A stretch of DNA of 64,000 nucleotides from Streptomyces sp. H39-S7 (GCF_027158205.1 NZ_JAPVLU010000019.1:101683-165682), one strand, 5' to 3'; shown: positions 8,638 to 17,319, counted from the first letter of the stretch. A program made the numbers and translations. Notes: a model not told the origin generated them from the sequence alone.

Positions 8638-8715
8638 GGTGCGGGGGTGCGAAATCGACTATTTACGAGCCTGGCGGCTCACAAATAGCTCGGCAGCATT
8701 TCGCACCCCCGCACC
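8638..8715. repeat. Nested palindrome between cobU and cobT
   Basis: An outer perfect 18-bp stem pairs 8638-8655 with 8698-8715 (its core is GCGGGGGTGCGAAAT). Inside it is an AT-rich second hairpin, CTATTT (8659-8664) with AAATAG (8683-8688), an AC/AC internal loop, then GAGCC/GGCTC closed by TGGC. The 377-bp gap 8612-8988 holds no credible gene otherwise. The two-tier shape and AT-rich inner stem are unlike the simple GC hairpins that end other genes here. It could be a palindromic repetitive element, a structured RNA or an unusual terminator. Confidence 0.85.
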
Positions 8716-8988
8716 TGCGACCCCGTCCCCTCGCGTCACCGACAGGTCTGCGGTGGTGCGAGCCTGCCGGCATCCGCGGGCTGGTTGGGTAGGTCCGCGG
8801 GCGCGCTGGGGCTGGGCGGCGGCGAGCCGTGCGGGCGCACGCTTGCGACGGCTGTCGCGAGCCCCGGCCGGCGCGGACGGTGCGCCCCGGCCCCAAGGGC
8901 CCGCGCCGGGCCGCGCACCATCCCCCGGCCGGTGGCCGGGAGGCGCCCCCTTCCCACCAGCACCGGCGCAGCCGGTACTGTGCGGCGA

Positions 8989-10125
8989 ATGAGCGGCCTG
9001 AATCTTGATGACTTCGGCTCCCTGGTGGAGCGTCCCGACGCCGGTGTGCGGCGTGACGCGCAAGACCGGTGGCAGCGGCTGGTGAGCCCGGCGGGCGCTC
9101 TCGGCAAGCCCGCGGAGCTGGCGGAGTGGCTGTCCGCTGCTCAGGGGTGCGTTCCGGCGCGGCCGATCGCCCGGCCGCGGGTGCTGCTGTTCGCCGGGGA
9201 CCATGGTGCGGCGAGTCTGGGGGTCTCGGCGCACGAGCCCGGTACGGCGGTGGCGCTGGTCCGGACGGTGCTCGACGGGGGCGCTCCCGTGAACGTGCTG
9301 GCCCGTCAGTTCGGGGCGCAGATTCGCGTGATCGACATGGCGCTGGACTGCGACCCGGCGGAACTGCCCGCCGACGTCACCGCGCACCGGGTGCGCCGCG
9401 GTTCGGGCCGGGTGGACGTGGAGGACGCGCTCACCGTCGAGGAGGCCGAGCTGGCCTTCCGCGCGGGTATGGCCATCGCCGACGAGGAGGCCGATTCCGG
9501 CACCGACCTCGTTCTGCTCGGTGACATCAGCGTCGGCGGCACCACTCCCGCCGGCATCCTCGTGGCGGCGCTGTGCGGTACGGACGCCTCCGTGGTGACC
9601 GGCCGGGGCTCCGGCATCGACGACCTCGCGTGGATGCGCAAGTGCGCGGCGATCCGTGACGGGCTGCGCCGGGCCCGTCCGGTCCTGGGCGACCAGCTCG
9701 AACTGCTGGCCGCGAGCGGTGGCGCGGACTTCGCCGCGATGACCGGGTTCCTGCTGCAGGCGGCCGTGCGCAAGCTGCCCGTCGTCCTCGACGGAGTCGT
9801 CACCGCGGCCTGCGCCCTGGTCGCGCAGCGCGTGGCGTTCCGGGCCCCCGACTGGTGGCTGGCGGGCCAGGCCAGTGGCGAGCCGGGGCAGGCCAAGGCC
9901 CTGGACCGGCTCTCCATCGAGCCGCTGCTCGACCACGGCGTTCAGGTCGGCCAGGGCACCGGCGCGCTGCTGGCGCTGCCGCTGCTGCAGGTCGCGGCGG
10001 CGCTGGCGGCGGAATTGCCGGACGTGTCCGGCGAGCCGGTCGTGGAGCGGGTCCCCGAGCCCGCCGGGGAACCCGTCTCCGTCACGTCGGACGAGCCGCC
10101 CGCGGATCCGGTCGAGGGCCGGTAA
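8989..10125 (+). CDS. cobT: Nicotinate-nucleotide--dimethylbenzimidazole phosphoribosyltransferase (CobT), divergent active site
   Basis: A 378-residue protein in the CobT fold; the enzyme makes alpha-ribazole phosphate from nicotinate mononucleotide and dimethylbenzimidazole. Family blocks: SPAGALGKPAELAEWL, FAGDHGAA, GDISVGGTTPAG (about 178-189), GRGSGIDD, SGGADFAAMTG and VGQGTGALLALPL. Two active-site regions differ from the enterobacterial enzyme: the GEMGIGNTT block has Asp179 for Glu, and GEGTGA reads GQGTGA (Gln322). The 40-residue C-terminal tail is acidic and Pro-rich. ATG 8989 gives the canonical start. Cobalamin neighbours support the role. Confidence 0.9.
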   Translation: MSGLNLDDFGSLVERPDAGVRRDAQDRWQRLVSPAGALGKPAELAEWLSAAQGCVPARPIARPRVLLFAGDHGAASLGVSAHEPGTAVALVRTVLDGGAPVNVLARQFGAQIRVIDMALDCDPAELPADVTAHRVRRGSGRVDVEDALTVEEAELAFRAGMAIADEEADSGTDLVLLGDISVGGTTPAGILVAALCGTDASVVTGRGSGIDDLAWMRKCAAIRDGLRRARPVLGDQLELLAASGGADFAAMTGFLLQAAVRKLPVVLDGVVTAACALVAQRVAFRAPDWWLAGQASGEPGQAKALDRLSIEPLLDHGVQVGQGTGALLALPLLQVAAALAAELPDVSGEPVVERVPEPAGEPVSVTSDEPPADPVEGR

Positions 10126-10230
10126 CGCGGCGATCCGGCCGCTCCCTGGCGGCCGGAACGGGTGTTCGGCCGGAACCGGTCGGCCCTCCTGTGACGAGGA
10201 TCCGGACATTCCGTCATAAGATCCAAAACC

Positions 10231-12012
10231 ATGGGAACGGGCAGCACGACACCGGGGCGCACGGCGCAGGACGGGGAGAGCCGTCCGCATGTCTGGGGGC
10301 AGCGCTCCGCCGCCTACGCCGTCTGGTACCTGCGGGTCGTCGCGTTCCTGAACTTCCTCGGGGCGGTGTGGGTCTCCTTCGGTGCCGACATCCGCCGGCA
10401 CAACATCGAGGACCTCTTCACCCCGTACCTGCTGACCGCGGGCTTCACCACGGGTGTGTTCGCGCTCTTCTTCGCCGTCACCATGCGGCGGCGCAAACGG
10501 GCCGCGTGGGTGCTCAATCTCGTGCTGAGCGGGCTGTTCCTGCTGGTGCTCGCGCTGTCGATGGCCGCGTACGGCGAGTTCCGCGGCCACGTGCAGAACT
10601 GGATCACGCTGGCGCTGACCGGCTCCTTCGTCGCCGCCCTGCTGGTCGGCCGCCACGAGTTCCGGGCCAAGGGCGACCGCTCCAACCCCCTGCACGCGGT
10701 CCTGACCGCCGTCGGCGGCCTCATCGTGGGCTCGCTGATCAGCGCACTCCTGGTCCTGGCGACCAACCGGGAGCACGGCTCGGGCTTCTGGGACGGCTTC
10801 CGCTACGCGATCAAGCGCATGATCGCGCTCGACCCGAATGACGACAATTTCGCGAACATCTCAACGCCCGGGTGGGTGGATGTCGTCATCAACGTCATGA
10901 GTGCGTTGCTCTTCCTGCTGGTGCTGTACGTGGCGTTCCGTTCGCCGCGCGGCCGGGCCCTGCTCGGCCCGGAGGACGAGACCAAGCTGCGCGGGCTCCT
11001 GGACCGCTACGGCGACCGGGACTCGCTCGGCTACTTCGCGCTGCGCCGCGACAAGAGCGTCATCTGGTCGCCGAGCGAAAAGTCCGCGATCGCGTACCGC
11101 GTCGTCGGGGAGGTGTCGCTGGCGTCCGGTGATCCGATCGGCGATCCCGAGGCCTGGCCCGGCGCCATCGACGCCTGGCTCGCCGAGGCCCGCGAACACG
11201 CCTGGGTGCCCGCGGTGATGGGTGCGAGCGAGGAAGCGGGCGTGATCTACGCCCGGCACGGCCTGGACGCCCTGGAGATCGGGGACGAGGCGATCGTCGA
11301 GACCGCCGAGTTCACCCTGGACGGCCGCGCGATGCGGAGCGTGCGGCAGGCCTACAACCGCGTCAAGCGGACCGGTTACACCGTCACGATCCGTCGGCAC
11401 GACGACATCCCCGCGGACGGGATGGACGCGGTCCTGGAGCACGCCGACGCCTGGCGCGACGGCGAGACCGAGCGCGGCTTCTCGATGGCGCTCGGCCGGC
11501 TCGGCGACCCTGCCGACGGGCGCTGCGTGATGGTCGAGTGCCATGACGGCGAGGGCGTGCCGCGCGCGGTGCTCAGTTTCGTGCCGTGGGGCCCGCGGGG
11601 GCTGTCGCTGGATCTGATGCGCCGGGACCGCGACTCCGACAACGGGCTGATCGAGTTCATGGTCATCGAGCTGATCCAGCGCGCCGACGAGGTGGGCGTG
11701 CGGCAGATCTCGCTGAACTTCGCGATGTTCCGCTCGGTGTTCGAGCGCGGCTCGAAGCTCGGCGCCGGACCGGTGCTGCGGTTCTGGCGCTCCCTGCTGA
11801 CGTTCTTCTCGCGCTGGTGGCAGATCGAGTCGCTGTACCGGGCCAACGCCAAGTACCGGCCCATCTGGGAGCCGCGCTACCTGCTGTTCGGCAAGAGCAG
11901 CGAGCTGCCGCGGATCGGTATCGCCAGCGCCCGCGCCGAGGGCTTCCTCGAAGCGCCGCGGCTGCCGTCCCCGCTGCGTCGACGTGACCGAGAGCGGACC
12001 GCTGTCAGGTGA
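10231..12012 (+). CDS. DUF2156 membrane protein (phosphatidylglycerol lysyltransferase-like)
   Basis: A 593-residue protein. The N-terminal half (about 25-260) has six or so transmembrane helices. The C-terminal 310 residues form a cytosolic DUF2156 double-GNAT domain: YFALRRDKSVIWS, YRVVGEVSLASGDPIGD, RQAYNRVKRTGYTV, LSLDLMRRD, LNFAMFRSVFERG. The layout resembles MprF and LysX N-terminal regions, which transfer aminoacyl groups from tRNA to membrane lipids; this activity is inferred. The next gene overlaps its stop (GTGA), so the two are co-translated. It sits inside the cobalamin gene run without an obvious link to B12. Confidence 0.87.
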   Translation: MGTGSTTPGRTAQDGESRPHVWGQRSAAYAVWYLRVVAFLNFLGAVWVSFGADIRRHNIEDLFTPYLLTAGFTTGVFALFFAVTMRRRKRAAWVLNLVLSGLFLLVLALSMAAYGEFRGHVQNWITLALTGSFVAALLVGRHEFRAKGDRSNPLHAVLTAVGGLIVGSLISALLVLATNREHGSGFWDGFRYAIKRMIALDPNDDNFANISTPGWVDVVINVMSALLFLLVLYVAFRSPRGRALLGPEDETKLRGLLDRYGDRDSLGYFALRRDKSVIWSPSEKSAIAYRVVGEVSLASGDPIGDPEAWPGAIDAWLAEAREHAWVPAVMGASEEAGVIYARHGLDALEIGDEAIVETAEFTLDGRAMRSVRQAYNRVKRTGYTVTIRRHDDIPADGMDAVLEHADAWRDGETERGFSMALGRLGDPADGRCVMVECHDGEGVPRAVLSFVPWGPRGLSLDLMRRDRDSDNGLIEFMVIELIQRADEVGVRQISLNFAMFRSVFERGSKLGAGPVLRFWRSLLTFFSRWWQIESLYRANAKYRPIWEPRYLLFGKSSELPRIGIASARAEGFLEAPRLPSPLRRRDRERTAVR

Positions 12013-12719
12013 GCCCGTTCCTCAAGCGGTTCCGCGATTTCGCATACGTCGAATGGGGCGTTATATACCGAGACGTCACGTTTGAGCTGCGGACGAAGAA
12101 GCTGCGCGCGGTGCCCATGACGCTGGGCGCGTGCGCGTTGATCCTGGCTCTCCAGGTGATCCAGCACTCGGGGAGCACCGGCACCCAGTGGGTCAACCGG
12201 GTGGGCGGCGTCTACGCGACGCTCCCGTGGTGGAAGGCGCTGCTGCGCACTCCGCTGTCGCTCTTCGTCCCCGACCCGTCCCTGCCGGTGTGGGGGCTGA
12301 TCGCCCAGGTCGTCTTCATGTTCGGCATCGCCGAGATGACGGTCGGCAAGCGGCACACCCTCGGCATCGGGCTCCTGGCGACGGTCGCCGGCACGTCGTT
12401 CGCCCGGTACTCGCTCGCGGTGGGCCCCGACGGCTTCCTCGGGCTGCCGGTCTCCACCCTGGTCGTGCGCGACACGGGCCCCTCGGCGGCGGTCGTCGCG
12501 CTCGGCGTGTACGTGGCCTGCCGGTACCGGGCGTGGTGGACGGGTGGCGCGCTGATCGTCGCGATGCTCGTCGAGGTCGTCTTCATCGTGAACCTCGCGG
12601 GCTTCGAGCACCTGACGGCGATCGTCGCGACGCTGCTGCTGTGCGGCCTGGAGGGCCACCTCCGGCGGCGCCGGGAGGCGGCGCTTCGGCCGGAGCCGGC
12701 GCGGCGGACCCCGGGGTAG
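12009..12719 (+). CDS. Rhomboid-like integral membrane protein
   Basis: A 236-residue protein with about six transmembrane helices. The start GTG 12009 overlaps the DUF2156 stop, so partnership with that protein is likely. FMFGIAEMTVGKRHTL, DTGPSAAVVALG and GFEHLTAIVATLLL echo the rhomboid-like protein at 57.6 kb (DVGASYG, DAGHLAALLL). This suggests a rhomboid fold with a Ser in the GxS position and a His in the last helix. Whether it is an active protease is unclear because the full GxSG motif is absent. The classification is inference. Confidence 0.65.
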   Translation: MSPFLKRFRDFAYVEWGVIYRDVTFELRTKKLRAVPMTLGACALILALQVIQHSGSTGTQWVNRVGGVYATLPWWKALLRTPLSLFVPDPSLPVWGLIAQVVFMFGIAEMTVGKRHTLGIGLLATVAGTSFARYSLAVGPDGFLGLPVSTLVVRDTGPSAAVVALGVYVACRYRAWWTGGALIVAMLVEVVFIVNLAGFEHLTAIVATLLLCGLEGHLRRRREAALRPEPARRTPG

Positions 12720-12728
12720 CCTCACGCG

Positions 12729-13562
12729 GTGACCGACTCCGACTCCCACGCCGACTCCGGCTCCGACTCCGACTCCAGCTCCGGCAAGCCCTCCGCCGCG
12801 GACGCGCTCCGCTTCGCGTTCGGCACCCTCACCGCGCTGCCGGTGACCGTGACCCGCTGGGACCGGCCCGCCGCACGCGGCGGGATGCTGTGCGCGCCGG
12901 TCGTCGGCGCGGTGGTGGGCCTGTGCGCCGCCGCGGTCGGCGGAGCGCTGCTGCTCCTGGACGCCTCCCCGCTGCTCGCCGCCGTCGCCACCGCCGCCGT
13001 GCCCGCCGCCCTCACCCGCGGCCTGCACCTGGACGGCCTGGCCGACACCGCCGACGGCCTCGGCAGCGCCAAGCCCGCCGAGGACGCCCTGCGGATCATG
13101 AAGCAGTCGGACATCGGACCCTTCGGCGTCCTGACGCTGCTCTTCGTCCTGCTCACCCAGGTCGCCTGCCTGGCCGCCCTCTACGCCGGCAGCTGGTCGC
13201 ACGGCGCCGCCGCGGCCGCCGTCTCCGCCGTCGTCGCCCGCACCGCCATGACCCTGGCCTGCCGCGACGGCGTCCCCCCGGCCCGCCCGGACGGCCTGGG
13301 CGCCGCCGTCGCGGGCACCGTTCCGCTGCGGACGGCGGCCGTGGCGGCCGCCGGCGCAGTGGCGCTGGCAGCGGCGTCAGGATCCCTCTTCGGCCTGACG
13401 GGTGCCTTCCACTTCGCCCTGTCAGCCCTCCTCGCCCTCACCGCAGCCGAACTCCTCCTCCGCCACTGCCGCACCCGCTTCGGCGGCATCACGGGCGACG
13501 TCTTCGGCGCCCTGTCGGAGACGGCGGCAGCAGCGGCGCTGGTGGTCCTGACGCTGGGCTGA
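12729..13562 (+). CDS. cobS: Adenosylcobinamide-GDP ribazoletransferase (cobalamin synthase)
   Basis: A 277-residue polytopic membrane enzyme that joins adenosylcobinamide-GDP and alpha-ribazole, the last committed step of cobalamin assembly. Signatures: RGLHLDGLADTADGLGS (about 97-113, acidic metal site), MKQSDIGPFG, and RFGGITGDVFGALSE near the C-terminus. About six transmembrane helices. The N-terminal 22 residues are a low-complexity Ser/Asp tract (DSDSHADSGSDSDSSSG) encoded by GACTCC-like 6/12-bp repeats and probably disordered. GTG 12729 starts nine bases after the previous stop. Confidence 0.95.
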   Translation: MTDSDSHADSGSDSDSSSGKPSAADALRFAFGTLTALPVTVTRWDRPAARGGMLCAPVVGAVVGLCAAAVGGALLLLDASPLLAAVATAAVPAALTRGLHLDGLADTADGLGSAKPAEDALRIMKQSDIGPFGVLTLLFVLLTQVACLAALYAGSWSHGAAAAAVSAVVARTAMTLACRDGVPPARPDGLGAAVAGTVPLRTAAVAAAGAVALAAASGSLFGLTGAFHFALSALLALTAAELLLRHCRTRFGGITGDVFGALSETAAAAALVVLTLG

Positions 13563-13573
13563 CGCCTCACGCG

Positions 13574-13620
13574 TTGCCTGACAGGCACCGCCGTATATAC
13601 ACTAACCGCTAACCATCTAT
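13574..13620 (+). promoter_or_regulatory. Promoter/operator of the vapBC operon
   Basis: TTGCCT (13574-13579) and TATACA (13596-13601), 16 bp apart, form a fair sigma-70-type promoter, with the start expected near 13608. Overlapping it are TGCCTG-A-CAGGCA (13575-13587), a tandem CTAACC-G-CTAACC (13602-13614), and flanking TATATAC/ATCTATAT. The dyads are candidate sites for VapBC autorepression, which is the rule in this toxin-antitoxin class. Confidence 0.55.
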
Positions 13621-13632
13621 ATGGGAGGCGTC

Positions 13633-13842
13633 ATGTCCAAACTGCTCCTCGAAGTCGACGACGACGCCCTCGCGAAGGCCGCCGAGCTCCTCGGCACCTC
13701 GACCAAGAAGGACACGGTCAACACCGCCCTCCAGGAGATCGTCAGGCACCGCAGCCGCGCGATAGCGCTGGCCGAGATGCGCGAGCTGGGCGCCCAGGGC
13801 GACTTCGACCTCCTTCTCGACAAGGAGAACTTCCGCAGGTGA
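13633..13842 (+). CDS. vapB: VapB-family antitoxin (DUF2191 type)
   Basis: A 69-residue antitoxin beginning MSKLLLEVDDDALAKAAELL, with TSTKKDTVNTAL as the ribbon-helix-helix region and a C-terminal RELGAQGDFDLL tail expected to bind the toxin. ATG 13633 is preferred over ATG 13621 because GGGAGG lies just upstream. The PIN toxin start overlaps its stop by four bases. The pair probably represses its own promoter. Confidence 0.88.
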   Translation: MSKLLLEVDDDALAKAAELLGTSTKKDTVNTALQEIVRHRSRAIALAEMRELGAQGDFDLLLDKENFRR

Positions 13843-14261
13843 CGACGGTCTCCTACCTCGCCGACACTTCGGCCGCCGCCCGGCTGCTGATCAGCGACAA
13901 GTTCGACGCCCAGTGGGGGCCCGCGCTCGGCAGCGGACTCATCGCCCTCTGCGACCTCACCGAGCTGGAGATCCTCTTCTCCGCCCGGTCGCGTTCCGAC
14001 CGTGGGGCGAAGCAGGAACGCCTGCACCAGATCTTCAACTCGGCCCCGACGCCCGACGGCATCTTCCGACGGGCCCGCGAGGTCCAGGAACTCCTGACGG
14101 GGCACGGCGAGCACCGCTCGGCGGGACCGGTGGATCTCGTCGTGGCGGCCGTGGCGGAACTCTCGGACCTGACGCTGCTGCACTACGACGCGGACTTCGA
14201 GACCATTTCCAAGCACACGCACCAGCGCACGCGTTGGCTCACCGAGCCGGGCACCGCCTGA
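13839..14261 (+). CDS. vapC: VapC PIN-domain ribonuclease toxin
   Basis: A 140-residue PIN-domain protein. The acidic metal-binding residues are visible: Asp9 (SYLADTS), Glu42/44 (TELEIL), Asp99 (GPVDLVVAAVA) and Asp117/119 (HYDADFE). VapC toxins cleave tRNA or rRNA and are neutralised by VapB; the target here is unknown. GTG 13839 lies inside the antitoxin stop (GTGA), so translation is coupled. All catalytic acids are present, so the toxin looks functional. Confidence 0.9.
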   Translation: MTTVSYLADTSAAARLLISDKFDAQWGPALGSGLIALCDLTELEILFSARSRSDRGAKQERLHQIFNSAPTPDGIFRRAREVQELLTGHGEHRSAGPVDLVVAAVAELSDLTLLHYDADFETISKHTHQRTRWLTEPGTA

Positions 14262-14383
14262 ATTCGATCTCCCGTTAGTGGGGATGGTGTGGGTGTGGGG
14301 CGGGAGTGCGAATTTCTTCAATAATCCCTGCCGCCGGGAATGGAGGGTGAAGGGGTTCCATTCGGCGCTCGGAAAGGAATCCC

Positions 14384-14791
14384 ATGCGTAGATCCATCGT
14401 GGCCACCGCGCTGGCTGTAGCCGGCCTCGCGGGAGGCACGCTGTTCGCGGTCGCGCCGGCCGCATCCGCGTCCGGCCAGGCCTGTGCCACCAAGTCGCTC
14501 TCCACCGCCTACCGGGCCCACGGCTCGACCGTCAACAAGTCGGGCAGCAGCGGCTGCAGCGACCTGAACCTGACCTACTCGAACGACTCGACGTCCAACC
14601 TCGGCGACTCGTACGCCGGCTTCTACCGCAACTCGTCCGGCAGTTGGATCCGCGGCTCGCGCGGCTACGTCTGGGCCGATGACGGCAGCCACAGCCCGTG
14701 GATCGTCCTGCTCTCCGACGTCAGCTCCGGCACCCCCATGGGCGTCGGCAGCTACTACGACGGCGGCGACAGCGTGACCGTCGCCCACTGA
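14384..14791 (+). CDS. Small secreted protein
   Basis: A 135-residue precursor with a clear Sec signal peptide: RRS, a hydrophobic core (ATALAVAGLAGGTLFAVA) and an Ala-x-Ala site near residue 29 (AASASG). The mature domain of about 105 residues is Ser/Gly/Tyr-rich with two cysteines (QACATK, SGCSDL) able to form one disulfide. I do not recognise the family. An AAGG motif precedes ATG 14384. AT-richer sequence upstream (AATTTCTTCAATAAT) may hold the promoter. Confidence 0.8.
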   Translation: MRRSIVATALAVAGLAGGTLFAVAPAASASGQACATKSLSTAYRAHGSTVNKSGSSGCSDLNLTYSNDSTSNLGDSYAGFYRNSSGSWIRGSRGYVWADDGSHSPWIVLLSDVSSGTPMGVGSYYDGGDSVTVAH

Positions 14792-14861
14792 CCCGACCGT
14801 CGGACCGGGCCCCGGGTCACGCCCGGGGCCCGGTCGCGGGACCCGCGTCCTGGAGACCCCG

Positions 14862-15692
14862 GTGCTCAACAGAGCTTTCGCCATCAACCTGACCTGCGCC
14901 GTTATCGCCCTGGCAGCAGCCGGATGCACCGGCACGGCTGCCACCGAGACCCCGACCCCTTCCGTCGCGGCACCCCCTCCTGTGCGGACCACCTACGACA
15001 TCCCGGCGGACCTCACGGCCCTGATCCTGCCCACTACGGGCGTGGAGTCCCGGGGCAGCCAAGGCCTGGACCTCTTCGCCCAGACCATCGGCTACACCGC
15101 CACCCGCACCTGCGCCCGGTCCGCGCGCGTCCCCATGCCGGAGATCGCTCCCCCCATGCTGACGCGCTTCCTCGACCTGCCCGACCTCCAGCTCCTCCGG
15201 GCCCACGGCCTGAGCACCGACACCCCCGCCGACACCACCGCGTCCACCGCCCCGAAGGGATCGGCAGCGGCAGCGGCCCAGGACCGCTGCGTCACGGAGG
15301 GAGGCGCCGCCGCCCAGCGGTTCCGTGCCCTCTACGCGTCCTTGCAGGGGCAGTGGTGGCGCGACATCACCGCGCTGCGGGACCGGCCGCCGGTAGCCCA
15401 GGCATTCCACTCCTTCTCCCGGTGCCTGCGGGATCATCAGCTGAAGGCCCACACCGAGAGCGATTTCTTCGCCCTAGCCGACGCGAGCCCGCACGATCTC
15501 GCGCTCGCGCGCATTTATGCGACATGCATGGTCCCCGTCGAATCCGCACGGGATCCTCTCCGCAAGGAACTCCGCACCTCATTCGTCGCCCGCCACGGCA
15601 GTGAGATCAACACCATCCGGAATTCCCTCGTCCCAGGAATCCGCCAGTCCGAACGGACCCATGGAATCCGTATCGCCTTCCCCACTTCCTGA
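14862..15692 (+). CDS. Putative lipoprotein
   Basis: A 276-residue protein with a type II signal peptide: hydrophobic residues 8-21 and the lipobox LAAAGC, Cys22 being the lipidation site. A Thr/Pro-rich linker follows (ATETPTPSVAAPPP). The exported domain is mainly helical, with cysteines at RTCARSA, DRCVTE, SRCLRDH and ATCMVP, possibly two disulfides. I do not recognise a domain. GTG 14862 starts 70 bp after the small secreted gene, and both may share a promoter. Confidence 0.75.
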   Translation: MLNRAFAINLTCAVIALAAAGCTGTAATETPTPSVAAPPPVRTTYDIPADLTALILPTTGVESRGSQGLDLFAQTIGYTATRTCARSARVPMPEIAPPMLTRFLDLPDLQLLRAHGLSTDTPADTTASTAPKGSAAAAAQDRCVTEGGAAAQRFRALYASLQGQWWRDITALRDRPPVAQAFHSFSRCLRDHQLKAHTESDFFALADASPHDLALARIYATCMVPVESARDPLRKELRTSFVARHGSEINTIRNSLVPGIRQSERTHGIRIAFPTS

Positions 15693-15783
15693 CCGACTCT
15701 GACCAAAAACCGCACCCCTGTTCCCTTCCCGACCCCGCAGGATGAGGTGGAAGCACGGTTACGGGACTACGGGGGAACGGGCT

Positions 15784-16662
15784 ATGCAACATCTGGCAAG
15801 TCCTGAGGGCCACTGGGAGGTGGCGACGGCGCTGCCGCACGCGCGGCTGCGGCCGGGAGTTCAGCAGTACCGGGGGTTCCGGTTGGACCTGGGCCTGCCG
15901 CGGCAGCGGCTGGAGGTTCCGGACGGCGTCGTGACGCTGGTGTTCTCCTTCGACCACGAGCTGCGGGTGACGGAAGCCGCGACACCGTCGGCTCCCGGCA
16001 GCGCCCACCGCTCGATGCTCGTCGGACTGCGCACCACCGCCGGCCTCGGGCGGCACAGCGGCCGGCTGTACGGATTGGAGGTCATCCTCACGCCGTGGAA
16101 GGGATATTCACTGTTCGGGATCCCGATGCACGAACTGGCCGACACGATCGCCGACCCCATCGACCTGCTCGGCCCCCGCTGCCGCGATCTCGCCGACGCC
16201 CTCGCCTGCGCGCCCGGCTGGGCCCAGCGCTTCGACCTGCTGGACGCAACCTTCCTCCGCTGGTCCGCGGACGCCGTTCCGGCCTCCGCCCGCGTCCAGT
16301 ACGCCTGGCGGGAACTCGCCAGGACCTCCGGAGCCCTGCCCATCGGTCAACTCGTCGCCGCCACGGGCTGGGGCTGGCGCCAGTTGGAGAACCGCTTCCG
16401 CGCGGAGATCGGCCTGACGCCGAAGGGCGCGGCCCGCGTCATGCGGCTGCGCAAGGTGCTGCGACTGATGGCGGAGAACCGGCCAGTGGCCGGCATCGCC
16501 GCCGAGTGCGGATTCAGCGACCAGGCGCACCTGAACCGCGAGTTCAAAGCAATGATCGGCCGCACCCCCCGCCAGTTCCGGACCGCCCGAGCCCTCGACT
16601 TCACGGGCCCACCCACGGTCGACCGGGTGGACGGCCAGGTCACGAGCGTGGTCCTGTCCTGA
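15784..16662 (+). CDS. AraC-family transcriptional regulator
   Basis: A 292-residue regulator. The C-terminal AraC/XylS DNA-binding domain (about 195-275) has two helix-turn-helix units: IGQLVAATGWGWRQLENRFR and VAGIAAECGFSDQAHLNREF, ending with the family signature IGRTPRQFR. The N-terminal region is a cupin-like sensor of unknown ligand. ATG 15784 follows a GGGGGAAC ribosome site; the frame is open to 15742. It is transcribed toward the SUKH genes, which lie on the other strand. Confidence 0.88.
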   Translation: MQHLASPEGHWEVATALPHARLRPGVQQYRGFRLDLGLPRQRLEVPDGVVTLVFSFDHELRVTEAATPSAPGSAHRSMLVGLRTTAGLGRHSGRLYGLEVILTPWKGYSLFGIPMHELADTIADPIDLLGPRCRDLADALACAPGWAQRFDLLDATFLRWSADAVPASARVQYAWRELARTSGALPIGQLVAATGWGWRQLENRFRAEIGLTPKGAARVMRLRKVLRLMAENRPVAGIAAECGFSDQAHLNREFKAMIGRTPRQFRTARALDFTGPPTVDRVDGQVTSVVLS

Positions 16663-16690
16663 CGCTGCCAGCGGGTGCCCGCAGCGCCGC

Positions 16691-17305
16691 TCAGTTGTAC
16701 TCTGCGTCGGCGAACGGGTCCGGCTCACCGGTCCACGGATCCAGCCCGGCGGCTCGGAGACGTTTCTCCTCATTCGTATGCAGGAATTGTGGATCTGCCT
16801 CTCCCCACAACGAAAGGTCACCCAAAGGACACTCATCAAACTCCGCCCGGAACATACGGAGCAAGAAATCCGCCATGCCACAGTTGAACACGGTCCACTG
16901 TCGGTCGTCCTGATTCCATACCATCACCGGCCAGCGGTCAGGGTCTGCACCATCGGTTACCCAGCAGAGCAGGTCGGCACTGGCATCAACTCCCCAAACC
17001 ACCAGGGACGAAGATGCAGTCACCACTCCTTGCCCACCCGGACGACGATCCCAGTTGGCGCGAGCGTTGCGTGTCTCGGAAATCATGCCTTGAAATGCGG
17101 CATCCAATCCAAAGGGCTCCGGCGAGATCGTTGCCAAGTAATTGTCGATAGCGCCCCCGCCGTACACCTCCATGAACCGCTTGTAGTCCACAGGGAACTG
17201 GAATCCCCAGCCCTGTTCAACCGCAGCCCAGTCCACAACATCGCCCGCACCAGCGTGGGGCGGCATGATCCGCATCAACGCCTGGAAATCCGCTTCGCTC
17301 GCCAT
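16691..17305 (-). CDS. SMI1/KNR4 (SUKH) family immunity-type protein
   Basis: A 204-residue SUKH-fold protein. Typical features: WAAVEQGWGFQFPVDYKRFM (helix plus FP-x-DY-x-x-F motif), YGGGAIDNYL, LVVWGVDASADLLCWV and the C-terminal ADFLLRMF. SUKH proteins commonly neutralise secreted polymorphic toxins, and orphan copies can protect against competitors (established for the superfamily). ATG 17305 follows a strong AAGGAGG that itself overlaps the stop of the frameshifted SUKH gene upstream, so they formed an operon. GC content is lower than in neighbours, consistent with transfer. Confidence 0.85.
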   Translation of the reverse strand: MASEADFQALMRIMPPHAGAGDVVDWAAVEQGWGFQFPVDYKRFMEVYGGGAIDNYLATISPEPFGLDAAFQGMISETRNARANWDRRPGGQGVVTASSSLVVWGVDASADLLCWVTDGADPDRWPVMVWNQDDRQWTVFNCGMADFLLRMFRAEFDECPLGDLSLWGEADPQFLHTNEEKRLRAAGLDPWTGEPDPFADAEYN

Positions 17306-17319
17306 ACTGCACGTCCTCC

